Shown one piece after another: positions 47,771-56,775 of a DNA stretch of 64,000 nt. The translations under genes and the position numbers were made by a program. Within the stretch, counting starts at the first letter, position 1. The number at the start of each line of letters is the position of its first letter. The notes under the pieces are model-generated. The model was not told the DNA's origin and ran no database searches. It saw only the letters and a list, made by a program, of their open reading frames with translations. The DNA is taken from assembly GCF_000739455.1 (NCBI RefSeq), contig NZ_CP009211.1:1747458-1811457 (forward strand), in the 5' to 3' direction. Source of the stretch: Corynebacterium imitans. GTDB taxonomy: Bacteria; Actinomycetota; Actinomycetes; Mycobacteriales; Mycobacteriaceae.

Positions 47771-49258
47771 ATGGCGCAGGAAGTTTTGGAAGTTGAGGTC
47801 AAGCTCGCCGTGGACGAGGGGGTCAAACCGCCGGGGCCCTCGCTTGTCGACGCCACGTTGTCGATTACCTCCACCACCACCCACAACCTCTCCGCCACCT
47901 ATTTTGATACCGAGGATTTGCGGCTCACCCGCGCGAAGACCGTCCTGCGTTGCCGCACAGGCGGCACGGACGACGGCTGGCACGTCAAGCTCCCGGGTGA
48001 GGGTGGCGCGCGCCGCGAGCTGCAGGTGCCGCTTGCCGACGCCCCCGGCGAGGAAGTTCCCGCCGAACTGCGCGAGGCGGTCGCGGACATCGTCGGCGAT
48101 GCGCCCCTGGTCCCGATCGCGCGGGTGGACAACCGGCGCGTGGAGTCCGTCCTGGGCCGCGAGGGCACCGCGTACGCCGAGTTCTGCGACGACCACGTCA
48201 CCTCCGAGTCCTACCTGCCCGGCGGACAGACGCAGTCCTGGCGCGAGTGGGAGCTGGAGCTGACCGAGGCGGTTGCAGGCACCGAGGCCGGAGAAACGCT
48301 TCTTCACAACGCCACCGAGGCCATGCTGGCGGCGGGCGCGCGCCCAGCAGACGCGCCGTCGAAACTGGTCAAGGCCTTAGGCGACAGCATGCCGGCCGGG
48401 CCGGCCGGGCCGGTTGATGCGGCGCTTCGCGAGACGCGAGACAGGATCGTCGACTACGCCCCGCGCGTGCGCGACGACGAGTACGACTCCGTCCACCAGA
48501 TGCGCGTGGCCACCCGCACAATGCGCTCTTTGCTGGAGACCTTCGAGGGCGCCTACAGCGGCACCGATGTCGCCCACCTGGAGGCCGAGCTCAAGCACAC
48601 TGCTGCGGTGCTTGGTAGCGCGCGCGACGCGGAAGTTGTCGAGCAGCGCATCCACGACCTGGTTGCTACCGACGAGACCGGGACCATCGATGCCGCCACC
48701 GCAGTACACCTCAACCGCGACATTCGCGAGGTCTACGAGGTAGCGCACGCCGAAATTGTGCAGATGCTGGACTCGGAGCGGTTCGCTGAGTTGCTGGTGG
48801 ACGTCGATAAGCTGCAGCCGGCCGGCAAGCAAAGCGACGCTGAGCTCTACGCGCAGCTGCGCGGTGCCTACAAAAAGCTGAAGAAGCGCGACGCGAAGAT
48901 GGAAAAGCACGCCGACGACGCCTCGCTGCCGCTGGCCGAGCGCGAGGCGTACGTGCACGCTGTGCGCAAGGCGGCGAAGAAGCTGCGCTACGCCGCCGTC
49001 GCCGCGCAAGACTCCGGGCTGAAAGCGAAGCCGCTGGTCAAGGCGTGCGTGCGCCTGCAGTCGGTGCTCGGGGATTTCCAGGACTCGGTGACTACGCGCG
49101 AGCACCTCGTGCGCCTGGCACAGGCCGCGCACTCCCGCGGCGAGGACACCTTTGCCTACGGCGTGCTCTACCAGCGCGAACTCGAGCTCGGCCGGGCCGC
49201 GCTCGCGGGCTACCCGAAGGCGATGAAGAAGGTGAAGAAGGCCTTCAAGAAGCTCTAG
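47771..49258 (+). CDS. CYTH and CHAD domain protein
   Basis: 495-aa protein. The N-terminal CYTH domain (about residues 1-195) has the triphosphate-tunnel EXEXK-type motif EVEVKL. The C-terminal CHAD domain (about 215-490) is helical with conserved basic His/Arg residues (HQMRVATRTMRSLLE, VHAVRKAAKKLRYA). CYTH enzymes cleave triphosphates and CHAD binds polyphosphate, so polyphosphate metabolism is plausible. GAGGAGAGG precedes the ATG at 47771. Confidence 0.92.
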   Translation: MAQEVLEVEVKLAVDEGVKPPGPSLVDATLSITSTTTHNLSATYFDTEDLRLTRAKTVLRCRTGGTDDGWHVKLPGEGGARRELQVPLADAPGEEVPAELREAVADIVGDAPLVPIARVDNRRVESVLGREGTAYAEFCDDHVTSESYLPGGQTQSWREWELELTEAVAGTEAGETLLHNATEAMLAAGARPADAPSKLVKALGDSMPAGPAGPVDAALRETRDRIVDYAPRVRDDEYDSVHQMRVATRTMRSLLETFEGAYSGTDVAHLEAELKHTAAVLGSARDAEVVEQRIHDLVATDETGTIDAATAVHLNRDIREVYEVAHAEIVQMLDSERFAELLVDVDKLQPAGKQSDAELYAQLRGAYKKLKKRDAKMEKHADDASLPLAEREAYVHAVRKAAKKLRYAAVAAQDSGLKAKPLVKACVRLQSVLGDFQDSVTTREHLVRLAQAAHSRGEDTFAYGVLYQRELELGRAALAGYPKAMKKVKKAFKKL

Positions 49259-49434
49259 TCTTCCCAGGCCTCGTCAGCCTCGTCGGCGGCCTTGTTGCGC
49301 TGGGCGGCGATCTCGAGGGCGTGCGCGGCCTCCTCGCGCGTGTCATACGGCCCCATGCGGTTATCCCAGGAGGCGACCTTGCCCTGGGTGACCTCGCCGG
49401 TGGTCGGGTTGAAGTAGAACTTCTCGTCTGCCAT
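49255..49434 (-). CDS. Small SPOR-like conserved protein
   Basis: 59-aa protein beginning MADEKFYFNPTTGEV, conserved in actinobacteria and often labelled SPOR-domain or misannotated as methionine aminopeptidase. It contains the SPOR-like stretch GPYDTREEA and no export signal. AAAGGAG lies 7 nt before the ATG. Its stop overlaps the CYTH-CHAD stop. The function is unknown. Confidence 0.8.
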   Translation of the reverse strand: MADEKFYFNPTTGEVTQGKVASWDNRMGPYDTREEAAHALEIAAQRNKAADEADEAWED

Positions 49435-49534
49435 CGTTGTGCTCCTTTGCTTGACGGGGTTTTCGCCCCACCCTACCCGCCGCGCGCGGTTGGTAGTCTG
49501 GGGTTTCACGCCGACCGACTGGAGAGGACGCCGT

Positions 49535-50752
49535 ATGTCTTTGTGGACCGACCCGACTGCCCAACACGCCACGCCGGTGGCGGAGCGCGCACGTACAGCC
49601 CACGAAAAACGCACCGGGCACGCCCCCGCACACGTGGCGAGCGCCCCGGCGACGTGGATCCTGGCTGGCGAGAACGTCGACCACTTCGGCGGTGCGACGC
49701 TCATCGGTCTGTCCAGCCTGCGCGCAGCGGTGGCGTTCAGCCCGCGCGATGACCACCAGCTGGTCTTCGCCGCCTCCGCGCCCGCCTCCGAGGACGTGGT
49801 GGCCACCGCGCCGCTTGGCGAGCCCGCCGATGCCGACCACCCGCTGGCCAAGCGCTGGGGCGGGCTGGTCCACCAGCTCATCCAGCGCCAGGTCCTCTCC
49901 CGCGACACGGCGGGCCTGGACGTCACGGTGATCTCCGACATCCCGCTCGGTGCCGGTCTCGGCGCACTGTGGGCGGCGGATTCGGCGATGTGCCTCGCGC
50001 TTGCAGCCGGCCACGCCGAACTCAACGAGGCGCCCTTCCGCGCCCGCCTGGCCGACATCGCCTCCCAGGCCGTCGACGCGTACTCCTCGCTGACCGGCCT
50101 GCGCTCACGGCACACGGCGGCCCTGCGCGCGAGCGGCACCGGCATCGCGGTGATTGATTACGCCGACGGCTCGCTCACCGAGGCGCCGCACCCGGGTCGC
50201 GAGGGCGTGCGTTTCTTCTCGGTGGCGGAAAAATTCGGCGAGGCGGATGACGGCGAGGTCGAGCGCATCGCCGCGCACCGCGCGTTTATCGACGCCGCGT
50301 GTGCCAACTTCGGCGTTACCTCACTACGCAAGCTTCCCGACGCCATCGACCGCGTCGTCGAGTGGGTCACGGCGCGTCGCACCGTCGGCGACGAAACCGC
50401 GCCTACCCCTGAGCAAGCCCGCGCCTGGGTGCACTTCTGCGAGGCAGAGACACTACGCAGCATGGCTGTGGCCAAGGCGCTGCGCTCGCGCCACACCAAC
50501 GACCTGTTCAGCCTGGTCAACAGCCCCACCGAGGCCCGCGGACTTACGCTGCCGGACGCGCTGGTCGAGCTGTGCAAGACGCGCGGGGCGGTCGCGGCGC
50601 GGCCTGCGGCGACCGGTACCTCCAAGGCGGTGCTCGCGCTGGTGTCGGTGCGTACGGCAGACGAGTTCGCCCGCACGATGGCCAAGGATTTCGACATCGT
50701 GGAGATCACGCCCGGGCGCACCGCCTGCCTGGAGGATGCGCCCGCGGACTAG
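49535..50752 (+). CDS. Galactokinase-like GHMP kinase family protein
   Basis: 405-aa protein with the galactokinase layout. The first motif is degenerate (AGENVDHFGG, where active enzymes have GEHTDYNGG). The ATP-binding motif, normally PXXXGLSSSA, reads IPLGAGLGALWAADSA, without the serine pair. The galactokinase label is therefore a family call; catalytic activity is doubtful. GGAGAGG precedes the ATG at 49535. No gal genes are nearby. Confidence 0.8.
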   Translation: MSLWTDPTAQHATPVAERARTAHEKRTGHAPAHVASAPATWILAGENVDHFGGATLIGLSSLRAAVAFSPRDDHQLVFAASAPASEDVVATAPLGEPADADHPLAKRWGGLVHQLIQRQVLSRDTAGLDVTVISDIPLGAGLGALWAADSAMCLALAAGHAELNEAPFRARLADIASQAVDAYSSLTGLRSRHTAALRASGTGIAVIDYADGSLTEAPHPGREGVRFFSVAEKFGEADDGEVERIAAHRAFIDAACANFGVTSLRKLPDAIDRVVEWVTARRTVGDETAPTPEQARAWVHFCEAETLRSMAVAKALRSRHTNDLFSLVNSPTEARGLTLPDALVELCKTRGAVAARPAATGTSKAVLALVSVRTADEFARTMAKDFDIVEITPGRTACLEDAPAD

Positions 50753-52134
50753 TCGGCGGGCCAGGCGAAGGCCACCTCGCGCGCGGCGGCGTCGGCGCGC
50801 ACGAGCGAGAACTTCGTCTCGGTGCCCTCCCCCGGCGCGCCGTGCGAGGGCGCGAGTACCGGCGGGTCGGCGATGAAGATGCGGGCCTCGTCGGCGTCAT
50901 TGACCTGCAGTGTGACCCCGTCGAAGTTGTGGCCGACCCAGGGCGCGAGCACGGTCGCCTCGGTGAGGTTGAGGCAGGCGCGGTCCACGGTGTGCGCGAG
51001 CTGCGAGGTCCGCCCCATCGTCTTCAACACGCGCGGTGCATCCGCGCGCACCCACTCGGGGATGTCTTGGCCTGCGCAGATCGCCAGGCAGACTTCGGTG
51101 GCGTAGCGGTCGATCAGCCTGCGCAGCGGGGCGGTGACGTGGCTGTAGTAGCCGCCGATGCCCGCATGCACCTCGGCGTCTTTCTCTGCGAGGTCGACGT
51201 AGCCTGCCCCGCGCAACAGCTTTTGTGCCTCGCGCATCATGGCCATGCCGCGCGGGGTGTCGGCGTCGATGCCCGCGAGAAACTCGCCGATCTCGCCTCG
51301 CACCTCGTAGCCCAAGTTCGCGGCTTCGCGCCGGAACTCCGCTTCCGCCTCACGCGTCGCGGGCCCGAGCGTGCGCAGGAAGCCGACGCCGGCCTCCACC
51401 ATCATCCGGCCGGCAACCATGCCGGTCATCAGCGAGATTTCCGAGTTGTAGTCCATCACCGGATGCCGCGGCTCGATGAACAGCTCAAAGGTGTCCGCAT
51501 CGCCGCCCACGCGCACGCTCGGCAGCCGCAGGTTGATCGCTTTTCGACGCAACGAACTCCCCTGCCGCAGCCTTCCTACCTCCGGCAACAGCGCAATCGA
51601 CGGGTGCGGGGTGCCTGTCTCGAAATCGGCGTGAACTCCCTCGTAGTCCAGGCGCGCCACCGAGTGCACCAGGGCGCGCTCGACGTGGGCGTGCTCAACT
51701 TCACCGCGCTCGTCGAGTTCGAAGGTCCAGAGCACGGCGGGGCGGTCAACGTCGGGAAGCAATGAGGCGGCGTCTTCGCTTAAGGCTGGCGGGTGCAGCC
51801 GCGCCGGCTCATCCGGCAGGTAGATCGTCTGCCCCCGCGTAAGCGATGCGTCTTTGACTGCGCCTGCGGGCTCGACGAAGGCGGCGACATCCGCGATGGC
51901 GTAGGTGACGGTGTAGCCGGCACCGCGCTCGGCGATGTGCACAGCCTGGTCCAAATCGCGTGAGCCTGCGGGGTCGATGGTGACAAGGGGGATCGAGCGG
52001 GCGTCGATACGCTCGGCGGCAAATTGGTCGGTCAGCTGCGCCGCTTCCTCGAGCACGGGTGTTGCGAAGTCGGTGGGGACGGAAAATTCGCGCGCGATGG
52101 CGCGAAAGTTCAGCGGCGCGGCATAAAGTTTCAT
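50749..52134 (-). CDS. RNB-domain exoribonuclease (RNase II family)
   Basis: 461-aa RNase II/R-like protein. The catalytic loop reads TIDPAGSRDLDQA: the Asp residues matching E. coli D201, D207 and D209 are present and the fourth is Gln. HVTAPLRRLIDRYATE is the second landmark. The N-terminal cold-shock domains appear minimal. The ATG at 52134 follows a GGCGGGGT site. It lies immediately downstream of rnpB on the same strand, with TATACA between them as a likely -10. Confidence 0.88.
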   Translation of the reverse strand: MKLYAAPLNFRAIAREFSVPTDFATPVLEEAAQLTDQFAAERIDARSIPLVTIDPAGSRDLDQAVHIAERGAGYTVTYAIADVAAFVEPAGAVKDASLTRGQTIYLPDEPARLHPPALSEDAASLLPDVDRPAVLWTFELDERGEVEHAHVERALVHSVARLDYEGVHADFETGTPHPSIALLPEVGRLRQGSSLRRKAINLRLPSVRVGGDADTFELFIEPRHPVMDYNSEISLMTGMVAGRMMVEAGVGFLRTLGPATREAEAEFRREAANLGYEVRGEIGEFLAGIDADTPRGMAMMREAQKLLRGAGYVDLAEKDAEVHAGIGGYYSHVTAPLRRLIDRYATEVCLAICAGQDIPEWVRADAPRVLKTMGRTSQLAHTVDRACLNLTEATVLAPWVGHNFDGVTLQVNDADEARIFIADPPVLAPSHGAPGEGTETKFSLVRADAAAREVAFAWPAD

Positions 52135-52178
52135 ACCCCGCCATCGTGCCAGACGCACGCGCAGCGCGCTGTATAAAA

Positions 52179-52589
52179 GGCGAATGAGCCGGCCTATGAG
52201 CCGGATTCTGTGCCCCGAAAAAGGGCGGTGACCATCCATCTGGGCCACCCATCGCTGGGTGCCTCAAGCAGCTACCTTCGGACTTGGGCGGGCAGCCTCA
52301 TCGCGTCCGACGACCCCCGCTTGTAGCAAGCGGGGATTCTTGCCTTGCTCCCGGTGGGGTTTACCTGGCCGCCGATGTCACCACCAGCGCCGGTGCGCTC
52401 TTACCGCACCCTTTCACCCTGACCCGGTTGCCCGGGCGGTCTACTTTCTGTTGCACTTTCCCGCGGATCGCTCCGGGTTGCTGTTAGCAACCACCGTGCC
52501 CTGTGGAGTCCGGACTTTCCTCGGCCGCCCGCCAGCCCGCATGCGCGGCGGTACGGGCAGCCGCGGTCACCCGGCCAACTCATTCGCAA
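52179..52589 (-). ncRNA. rnpB: RNase P RNA
   Basis: Bacterial type A RNase P RNA, which matures tRNA 5' ends. Read on the minus strand it contains the universal GAGGAAAGTCCGGACTCCAC near the 5' side and AGAATCCGGCTCATAGGCCG near the 3' end. The ends pair as helix P1: GCGAATGAG near 52579-52587 with CTCATTCGC near 52180-52188. A TATAGT -10 at 52596-52601 places transcription start near 52589. Ends are approximate to a few nt. Confidence 0.96.
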
Positions 52590-52603
52590 GGCGTCACTAT
52601 ACC

Positions 52604-53764
52604 CTACCGGTGGTGCGCAACATCGTTTATGCAGCGCACAACGCCAAAATCGGCCCAAAAATCCACCACGGAAATGCTTGCCAGGTCGAGGAAGGTGTGC
52701 GTGAACACCTCCGCGCCGGCGCCGAGCCCCTGCCGGATCACGGACTTGATCGGCATCATGTGGGTCACCACCAGAATCGTCTGGCCCTCGCGCTGCTCCT
52801 GCAGTTTCAGGCGCGCACGCGTCACCCGCCGGTGCAGCGCGGTGATCGATTCGCCGTTCGGCGGGGCCTTGGCTATCGACGACTCCCAGGCCCCAAACGC
52901 CTCCCCGTCCATCGCATACGCCTCCGCGCGGGTAAGCCCCTCGAAGTCGCCGAAGTTGATCTCGCGGAAACCGTCGACGGTCTCGAAGCGCTCGAAGCCG
53001 AGCGCGTCGGCCGCGGCCTGTGCGGTCTGCTGCGCCCGGGCCTGCGGGGAGGCCACAATCGCGTCGATCGGGCCGAAGCTGCGCAGTGTCTCGGCGGCCC
53101 GGCGCGCCTGCTCGCGTCCCAGTTCGGTGAGCTCCGGGTTGGAGACGCCGGACAGTCGGTGCTCTGCGGAGTGCGCGGTCTGGCCGTGGCGCAGCAGGAT
53201 GAAGCGGGTGCGCGGGGTGTCGGTCGCGCCGTGGACGAGCGCGGCGGCGTGCGGGGCGTCTGTTTTCTTCGCGGTCTTCTTTTTCGCGTCTGTTTTCTTC
53301 GCGGAGGTTCCCTCCGCGGCGCTCTTCGCTGCGCCGCCCACGATGCGCGGTGTGCCGTCCTTTTCGGCGGCGTCCATCGCAAGATTCGACAGCTCGTCTG
53401 CTTTCTTGTTCTTCGCGCGCGGAACCCACGTGTAGGTCACGCGCTCGAAGGAGCCGGCGAGCTTGCGGGCTTGGACGGCGAGTTTCTGCATGTCGGGGTG
53501 CTTAATCTTCCAGCGCCCGTTCATCTGCTCGACGACCAGCTTGGAGTCCATAGACACCGCGACCTCGGTCGCCCCTAAGTCGGCCGCGGCCTCGAGTCCG
53601 CGCAGCAGGCCGTGGTACTCGGCGACGTTGTTGGAGGATTTCGCCCCCACCACGTAGACGATCTCCGCAAGGGTCTTGCCCGCCTCGTCGTAGACCACGG
53701 CGCCGGAACCGGCGACGCCGGGGTTGCCGCGAGAGCCGCCGTCGGTAAAGACTGCGACCTTCAT
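52604..53764 (-). CDS. Bifunctional RNase HI/acid phosphatase
   Basis: 386-aa fusion known in actinobacteria. The N-terminal RNase HI domain has FTDGGSRGNPG, the Glu in AEYHGLLRGLE, and SMDSKLVVEQM. A Lys/Ala-rich linker (about 150-178) follows. The C-terminal histidine phosphatase domain of CobC type has FILLRHGQT and THMMPIK. The Mycobacterium orthologue acts on RNA:DNA hybrids and alpha-ribazole phosphate as I recall. Convergence of RNA repair and cobalamin roles is unproven here. Confidence 0.93.
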   Translation of the reverse strand: MKVAVFTDGGSRGNPGVAGSGAVVYDEAGKTLAEIVYVVGAKSSNNVAEYHGLLRGLEAAADLGATEVAVSMDSKLVVEQMNGRWKIKHPDMQKLAVQARKLAGSFERVTYTWVPRAKNKKADELSNLAMDAAEKDGTPRIVGGAAKSAAEGTSAKKTDAKKKTAKKTDAPHAAALVHGATDTPRTRFILLRHGQTAHSAEHRLSGVSNPELTELGREQARRAAETLRSFGPIDAIVASPQARAQQTAQAAADALGFERFETVDGFREINFGDFEGLTRAEAYAMDGEAFGAWESSIAKAPPNGESITALHRRVTRARLKLQEQREGQTILVVTHMMPIKSVIRQGLGAGAEVFTHTFLDLASISVVDFWADFGVVRCINDVAHHR

Positions 53765-54454
53765 CTACGCCTCCGGGGAGGGTTTGACGCGCACGAGCAG
53801 GGTGTCGCAGTTCGGGCAGTGCGGCACAGTATCCGGGTCGGCGCTCATCACCTCGGCGCGCTCGCTGGCCGGCAACTGGATGAAGCAGCCGTTGCAGGTC
53901 CGGCCGTTGAAAGCGGCAGCACCGACCGAGTCGTAGGCCTCGAGCACGTCGGCGGGCAGCTTGGCGCGCAGGGCACCGGTGTCCACGTCCTCGCGCACCG
54001 GTAGCGCCTCGACGGCACGGCGGGCGGTCTCGACCTTACGGTCGATCTCATCTAAGCGAGCGCCGTGGTTGTCGCGGTTGTTGCGCAGTGCGGCGATCTC
54101 GTTGTGGGCTTCCTTCAGCTCGGAAAGCAGGTCAGCGATGCGTGACTTGGCGGCGTAGCGGTCGTGCTCCAGATCCTTGCGGCGCTCCGGGTTGGTCTCG
54201 GCGCTGAGCTGGCGCTTGTCATCCAACTCGCGCTTTTTCAGCTTGCGCTCGTCCTCCTGGATGCGCAGGATCTCCAGCTCCATGTCGTCCACGGCCATCT
54301 GCGCGGCAGCGGAGGCGGCTTGCAGGTCCTTGCGCTGGCCCAGCAGCTTCTCCAGCTCTTGCTCCTCGGGGCGTGCGGAATCCGGGTGCGCGGCCACGCG
54401 GTCGGCCTGCGCCAGCTCCAGCAGGATCGGCTGCTCGGTAGCAGAAAGCTTCAC
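53765..54454 (-). CDS. C4-type zinc-ribbon coiled-coil protein
   Basis: 229-aa protein with a long central coiled coil (about residues 20-155) and a C-terminal zinc ribbon with paired cysteines (CNGCF and CPNC). Orthologues lie beside Nif3-like and RNase H genes in actinobacteria. The function is unknown; nucleic-acid or secretion roles have been suggested for relatives. The GTG at 54454 has AAGGAG close upstream. Confidence 0.88.
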   Translation of the reverse strand: MKLSATEQPILLELAQADRVAAHPDSARPEEQELEKLLGQRKDLQAASAAAQMAVDDMELEILRIQEDERKLKKRELDDKRQLSAETNPERRKDLEHDRYAAKSRIADLLSELKEAHNEIAALRNNRDNHGARLDEIDRKVETARRAVEALPVREDVDTGALRAKLPADVLEAYDSVGAAAFNGRTCNGCFIQLPASERAEVMSADPDTVPHCPNCDTLLVRVKPSPEA

Positions 54455-54474
54455 GGTTGCTCCTTGTCCTCTTT

Positions 54475-55620
54475 CTAGTTCTTTGCCTTCGGGTGTGCAG
54501 ACACCGTCCACGGGTCGGTGCGGATATCAAGCACCTGGGTTTCAACCCCTAGCGGCTCAACGATACTCGCCGCCTGGCTGGTCCACGGAAACTCGCTCGC
54601 CCAGTGCGCCGTATCGATCACCGCAGGCCCGCCCGCGCGCAGGTGCTCATCGACGGGATGGTGGCGCAGATCCGAGGTGACATAGACGTCCACGCCGAGT
54701 TTTGCGGCGTCGGCGAGGAAGCTATCGCCAGAGCCGGAAGAGACCGCCACCTTCTTCACCACCTGGTCCGGGTTGCCCGCGGCGCGCACGCCCCACACGG
54801 TCTCGGGCAGGGCGTCGGCGACCTGCTGGGTAAACTCGCGCAGCGTCATCGGCTGCTCCAGCTCGCCGACGCGCCCCAGCCCGCACGCGGTCTCGAGATC
54901 GCGGGTGCCCGCGGGCTCGGCCATCTGAATGACGTCGAAGGCGGGTTCTTCGTAGGGGTGGGCGGTGCGCAGGGCGTCGATAAGCGAGGCGCGCAGTGCG
55001 GTCGGGGCGACGAACTCGATGCGGACCTCGCGGGCCGTGTAGTGCTTGCCCACCTGGCCATCGGTGGGGTCGGCGCCCTCGACGGGGGTGAACTCGCCGG
55101 TGCCCTCGTGGCTGAACGCGCACTCGCGGTAGTTGCCGATCTCGCCGGCACCCGCGTGGAAGAGCTCGCGCTTGAGCCCGTCCGCATCCTCCGGCGGGAC
55201 GTGCACGCCCCACTTGTCGGTGCCATTAAGGAAGATCGGCTTGATCGGGCGTCCCGGGCGCACGCCGATGAGCTCGGCGAGCACGTCAGAAACGCCGGGG
55301 CGGGCGGAATCGGCGTTTGTGTGCGCCGCGAACAGCGCGCAGCCGCCGGAAATCAGGGTGTGGACGACCTTGCCCTTCGGCGTGTTCGCCGCCACCGAGG
55401 TCACCCCGCGCATGAGCAGCGGGTGGTGCACGACCAGCATCTGCGCGCCAGCAGCAACTGCGGCCTCGGCGACCTCCTGGGTGCAGTCGAGCGCGAAAGC
55501 CACCTTTTCCACCTCAGCGTCCGGGTCCCCGCAGATCAACCCCACGGCATCCCAGCTTTCAGCCAGCTGCGGCGGGTAGGCGGTCTCGAGTGCGCGAACA
55601 ACATCAGATACGACAGTCAT
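54475..55620 (-). CDS. Nif3-like dinuclear metal centre protein
   Basis: 381-aa member of the YbgI/NIF3 family, sometimes annotated as type 1 GTP cyclohydrolase. Metal-ligand motifs are VVHHPLLMRG near residue 65, AHTNADSARPGVSD near 100, and a C-terminal HxxxE-like segment (DLRHHPVDEHLRAG). A central insert of about 130 residues, typical of long family members, is present. The true reaction is unsettled. TAGGCT lies 7 nt before the ATG. Confidence 0.9.
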   Translation of the reverse strand: MTVVSDVVRALETAYPPQLAESWDAVGLICGDPDAEVEKVAFALDCTQEVAEAAVAAGAQMLVVHHPLLMRGVTSVAANTPKGKVVHTLISGGCALFAAHTNADSARPGVSDVLAELIGVRPGRPIKPIFLNGTDKWGVHVPPEDADGLKRELFHAGAGEIGNYRECAFSHEGTGEFTPVEGADPTDGQVGKHYTAREVRIEFVAPTALRASLIDALRTAHPYEEPAFDVIQMAEPAGTRDLETACGLGRVGELEQPMTLREFTQQVADALPETVWGVRAAGNPDQVVKKVAVSSGSGDSFLADAAKLGVDVYVTSDLRHHPVDEHLRAGGPAVIDTAHWASEFPWTSQAASIVEPLGVETQVLDIRTDPWTVSAHPKAKN

Positions 55621-55655
55621 GGCAACCAGCCTACAAATTTGCCATGCTGGGGGCC

Positions 55656-56300
55656 GTGAAGGATACGAAACTTACAGTGCTTCTCGACGTCGACGGCACC
55701 ATCATCGACTCCTACCCCGGCATCCGCGAAGGCTTTCTGCGCGGCATCGACGCCGTGGGCATCGAGCGCCCCAGCGAGGAGTTCATCCGCCGCATCCCCG
55801 GCCCGCCCATGCGCGACTCCATGGCTGCCGCGGGACTTGCCCCCGACCAGGTCGACCGGGCGATGGAGGCGTACTCGGCCTACATGTCCGGCGAGGGCTG
55901 GCAGCGCTTCGAAGTCTTCGACGGCATGGCCGAGCTGATCGCTCGGTGGAAGGGGCACGGCGTGGGGGTGTGCACGGCGACGTCGAAAAGCGAGCGCTTC
56001 GCGCGACTCGCACTTGAGCGGGCCGGGATTTTAGAACACATCGATTTCCTCGGTGCCGCGAACCACGACGTCGGGCGCAGCACCAAGATTGAGGTGCTGG
56101 ACTACGTCATGACGCAGCACGCGCCCGCCCGCGCCGTGATGGTGGGCGATCGCACCCACGACTTTGGCGGCGCCGCTGAATTCGGCCTGCCGTCGGTGGC
56201 CGTGACCTGGGGCTACGGAACGGAAGAAGAATGGGCGCAAGCCACGCACACCGCGCACACGGCGCGCGAATTGGAGGAGATTATCAATGAGTACCGCTAA
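55656..56300 (+). CDS. HAD-superfamily phosphatase (phosphoglycolate phosphatase-like)
   Basis: 214-aa HAD hydrolase. Motif I is LLDVDGTIIDS (catalytic Asp pair), motif II VCTATSK, and motif IV MVGDRTHDFGGA. The substrate is unassigned; phosphoglycolate is the usual guess. The GTG at 55656 is chosen because it directly precedes the hydrolase core and sits 7 nt after a weak CATGCT -10-like hexamer. It overlaps ptpA by 14 nt. Confidence 0.88.
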   Translation: MKDTKLTVLLDVDGTIIDSYPGIREGFLRGIDAVGIERPSEEFIRRIPGPPMRDSMAAAGLAPDQVDRAMEAYSAYMSGEGWQRFEVFDGMAELIARWKGHGVGVCTATSKSERFARLALERAGILEHIDFLGAANHDVGRSTKIEVLDYVMTQHAPARAVMVGDRTHDFGGAAEFGLPSVAVTWGYGTEEEWAQATHTAHTARELEEIINEYR

Positions 56301-56769
56301 CCCGATCCACATCGACTTTGTCTGCACCGGCAACATCTGCCGCTCGCCAATGGCCGAGGTGATCATCCGCGACAAGCTTGCCGACGCCGGCCTGGGCAAT
56401 CGCGTGCGCGTGACCTCTTCGGGCATCGGCGGCTGGCACGTCGGCGGCCCTGCCGACTCGCGGGCACGCGAAGAGCTGGCCGCGCACGGCTACGACGGCT
56501 CGCACCACGTCGCCGCCCAATTCGGCGGGGAGCGCTACGATGCCGACCTGATCGTCGCCCTCGATACCAACCACGTCTCCGAACTTGTCGCCCGCGGCGT
56601 CGACGACAATCGCGTGCGGCTCATCCGCTCCTTCGACCCGGACGCGCCCGAAGGCGCCGGCGTGGCCGACCCCTACTACGGCGGCAAGGACGGGTTTACC
56701 ACCACCCGCGAACAGATCGAAGCGGCCGCCGACGGCATTATCGCCTGGGTGAACAACCAGCTAGACTAG
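56287..56769 (+). CDS. ptpA: Low-molecular-weight protein-tyrosine phosphatase
   Basis: 160-aa LMW-PTP. The P-loop VCTGNICRS has the nucleophile Cys13 and Arg19, and the general-acid loop DPYYGG is present. Mycobacterial PtpA is secreted; no signal is visible here. It begins inside the 3' end of the HAD gene, so the two are translated together. A predicted promoter for the SURF1 gene overlaps its stop codon. Confidence 0.93.
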   Translation: MSTANPIHIDFVCTGNICRSPMAEVIIRDKLADAGLGNRVRVTSSGIGGWHVGGPADSRAREELAAHGYDGSHHVAAQFGGERYDADLIVALDTNHVSELVARGVDDNRVRLIRSFDPDAPEGAGVADPYYGGKDGFTTTREQIEAAADGIIAWVNNQLD

Positions 56770-56775
56770 GCAGGC

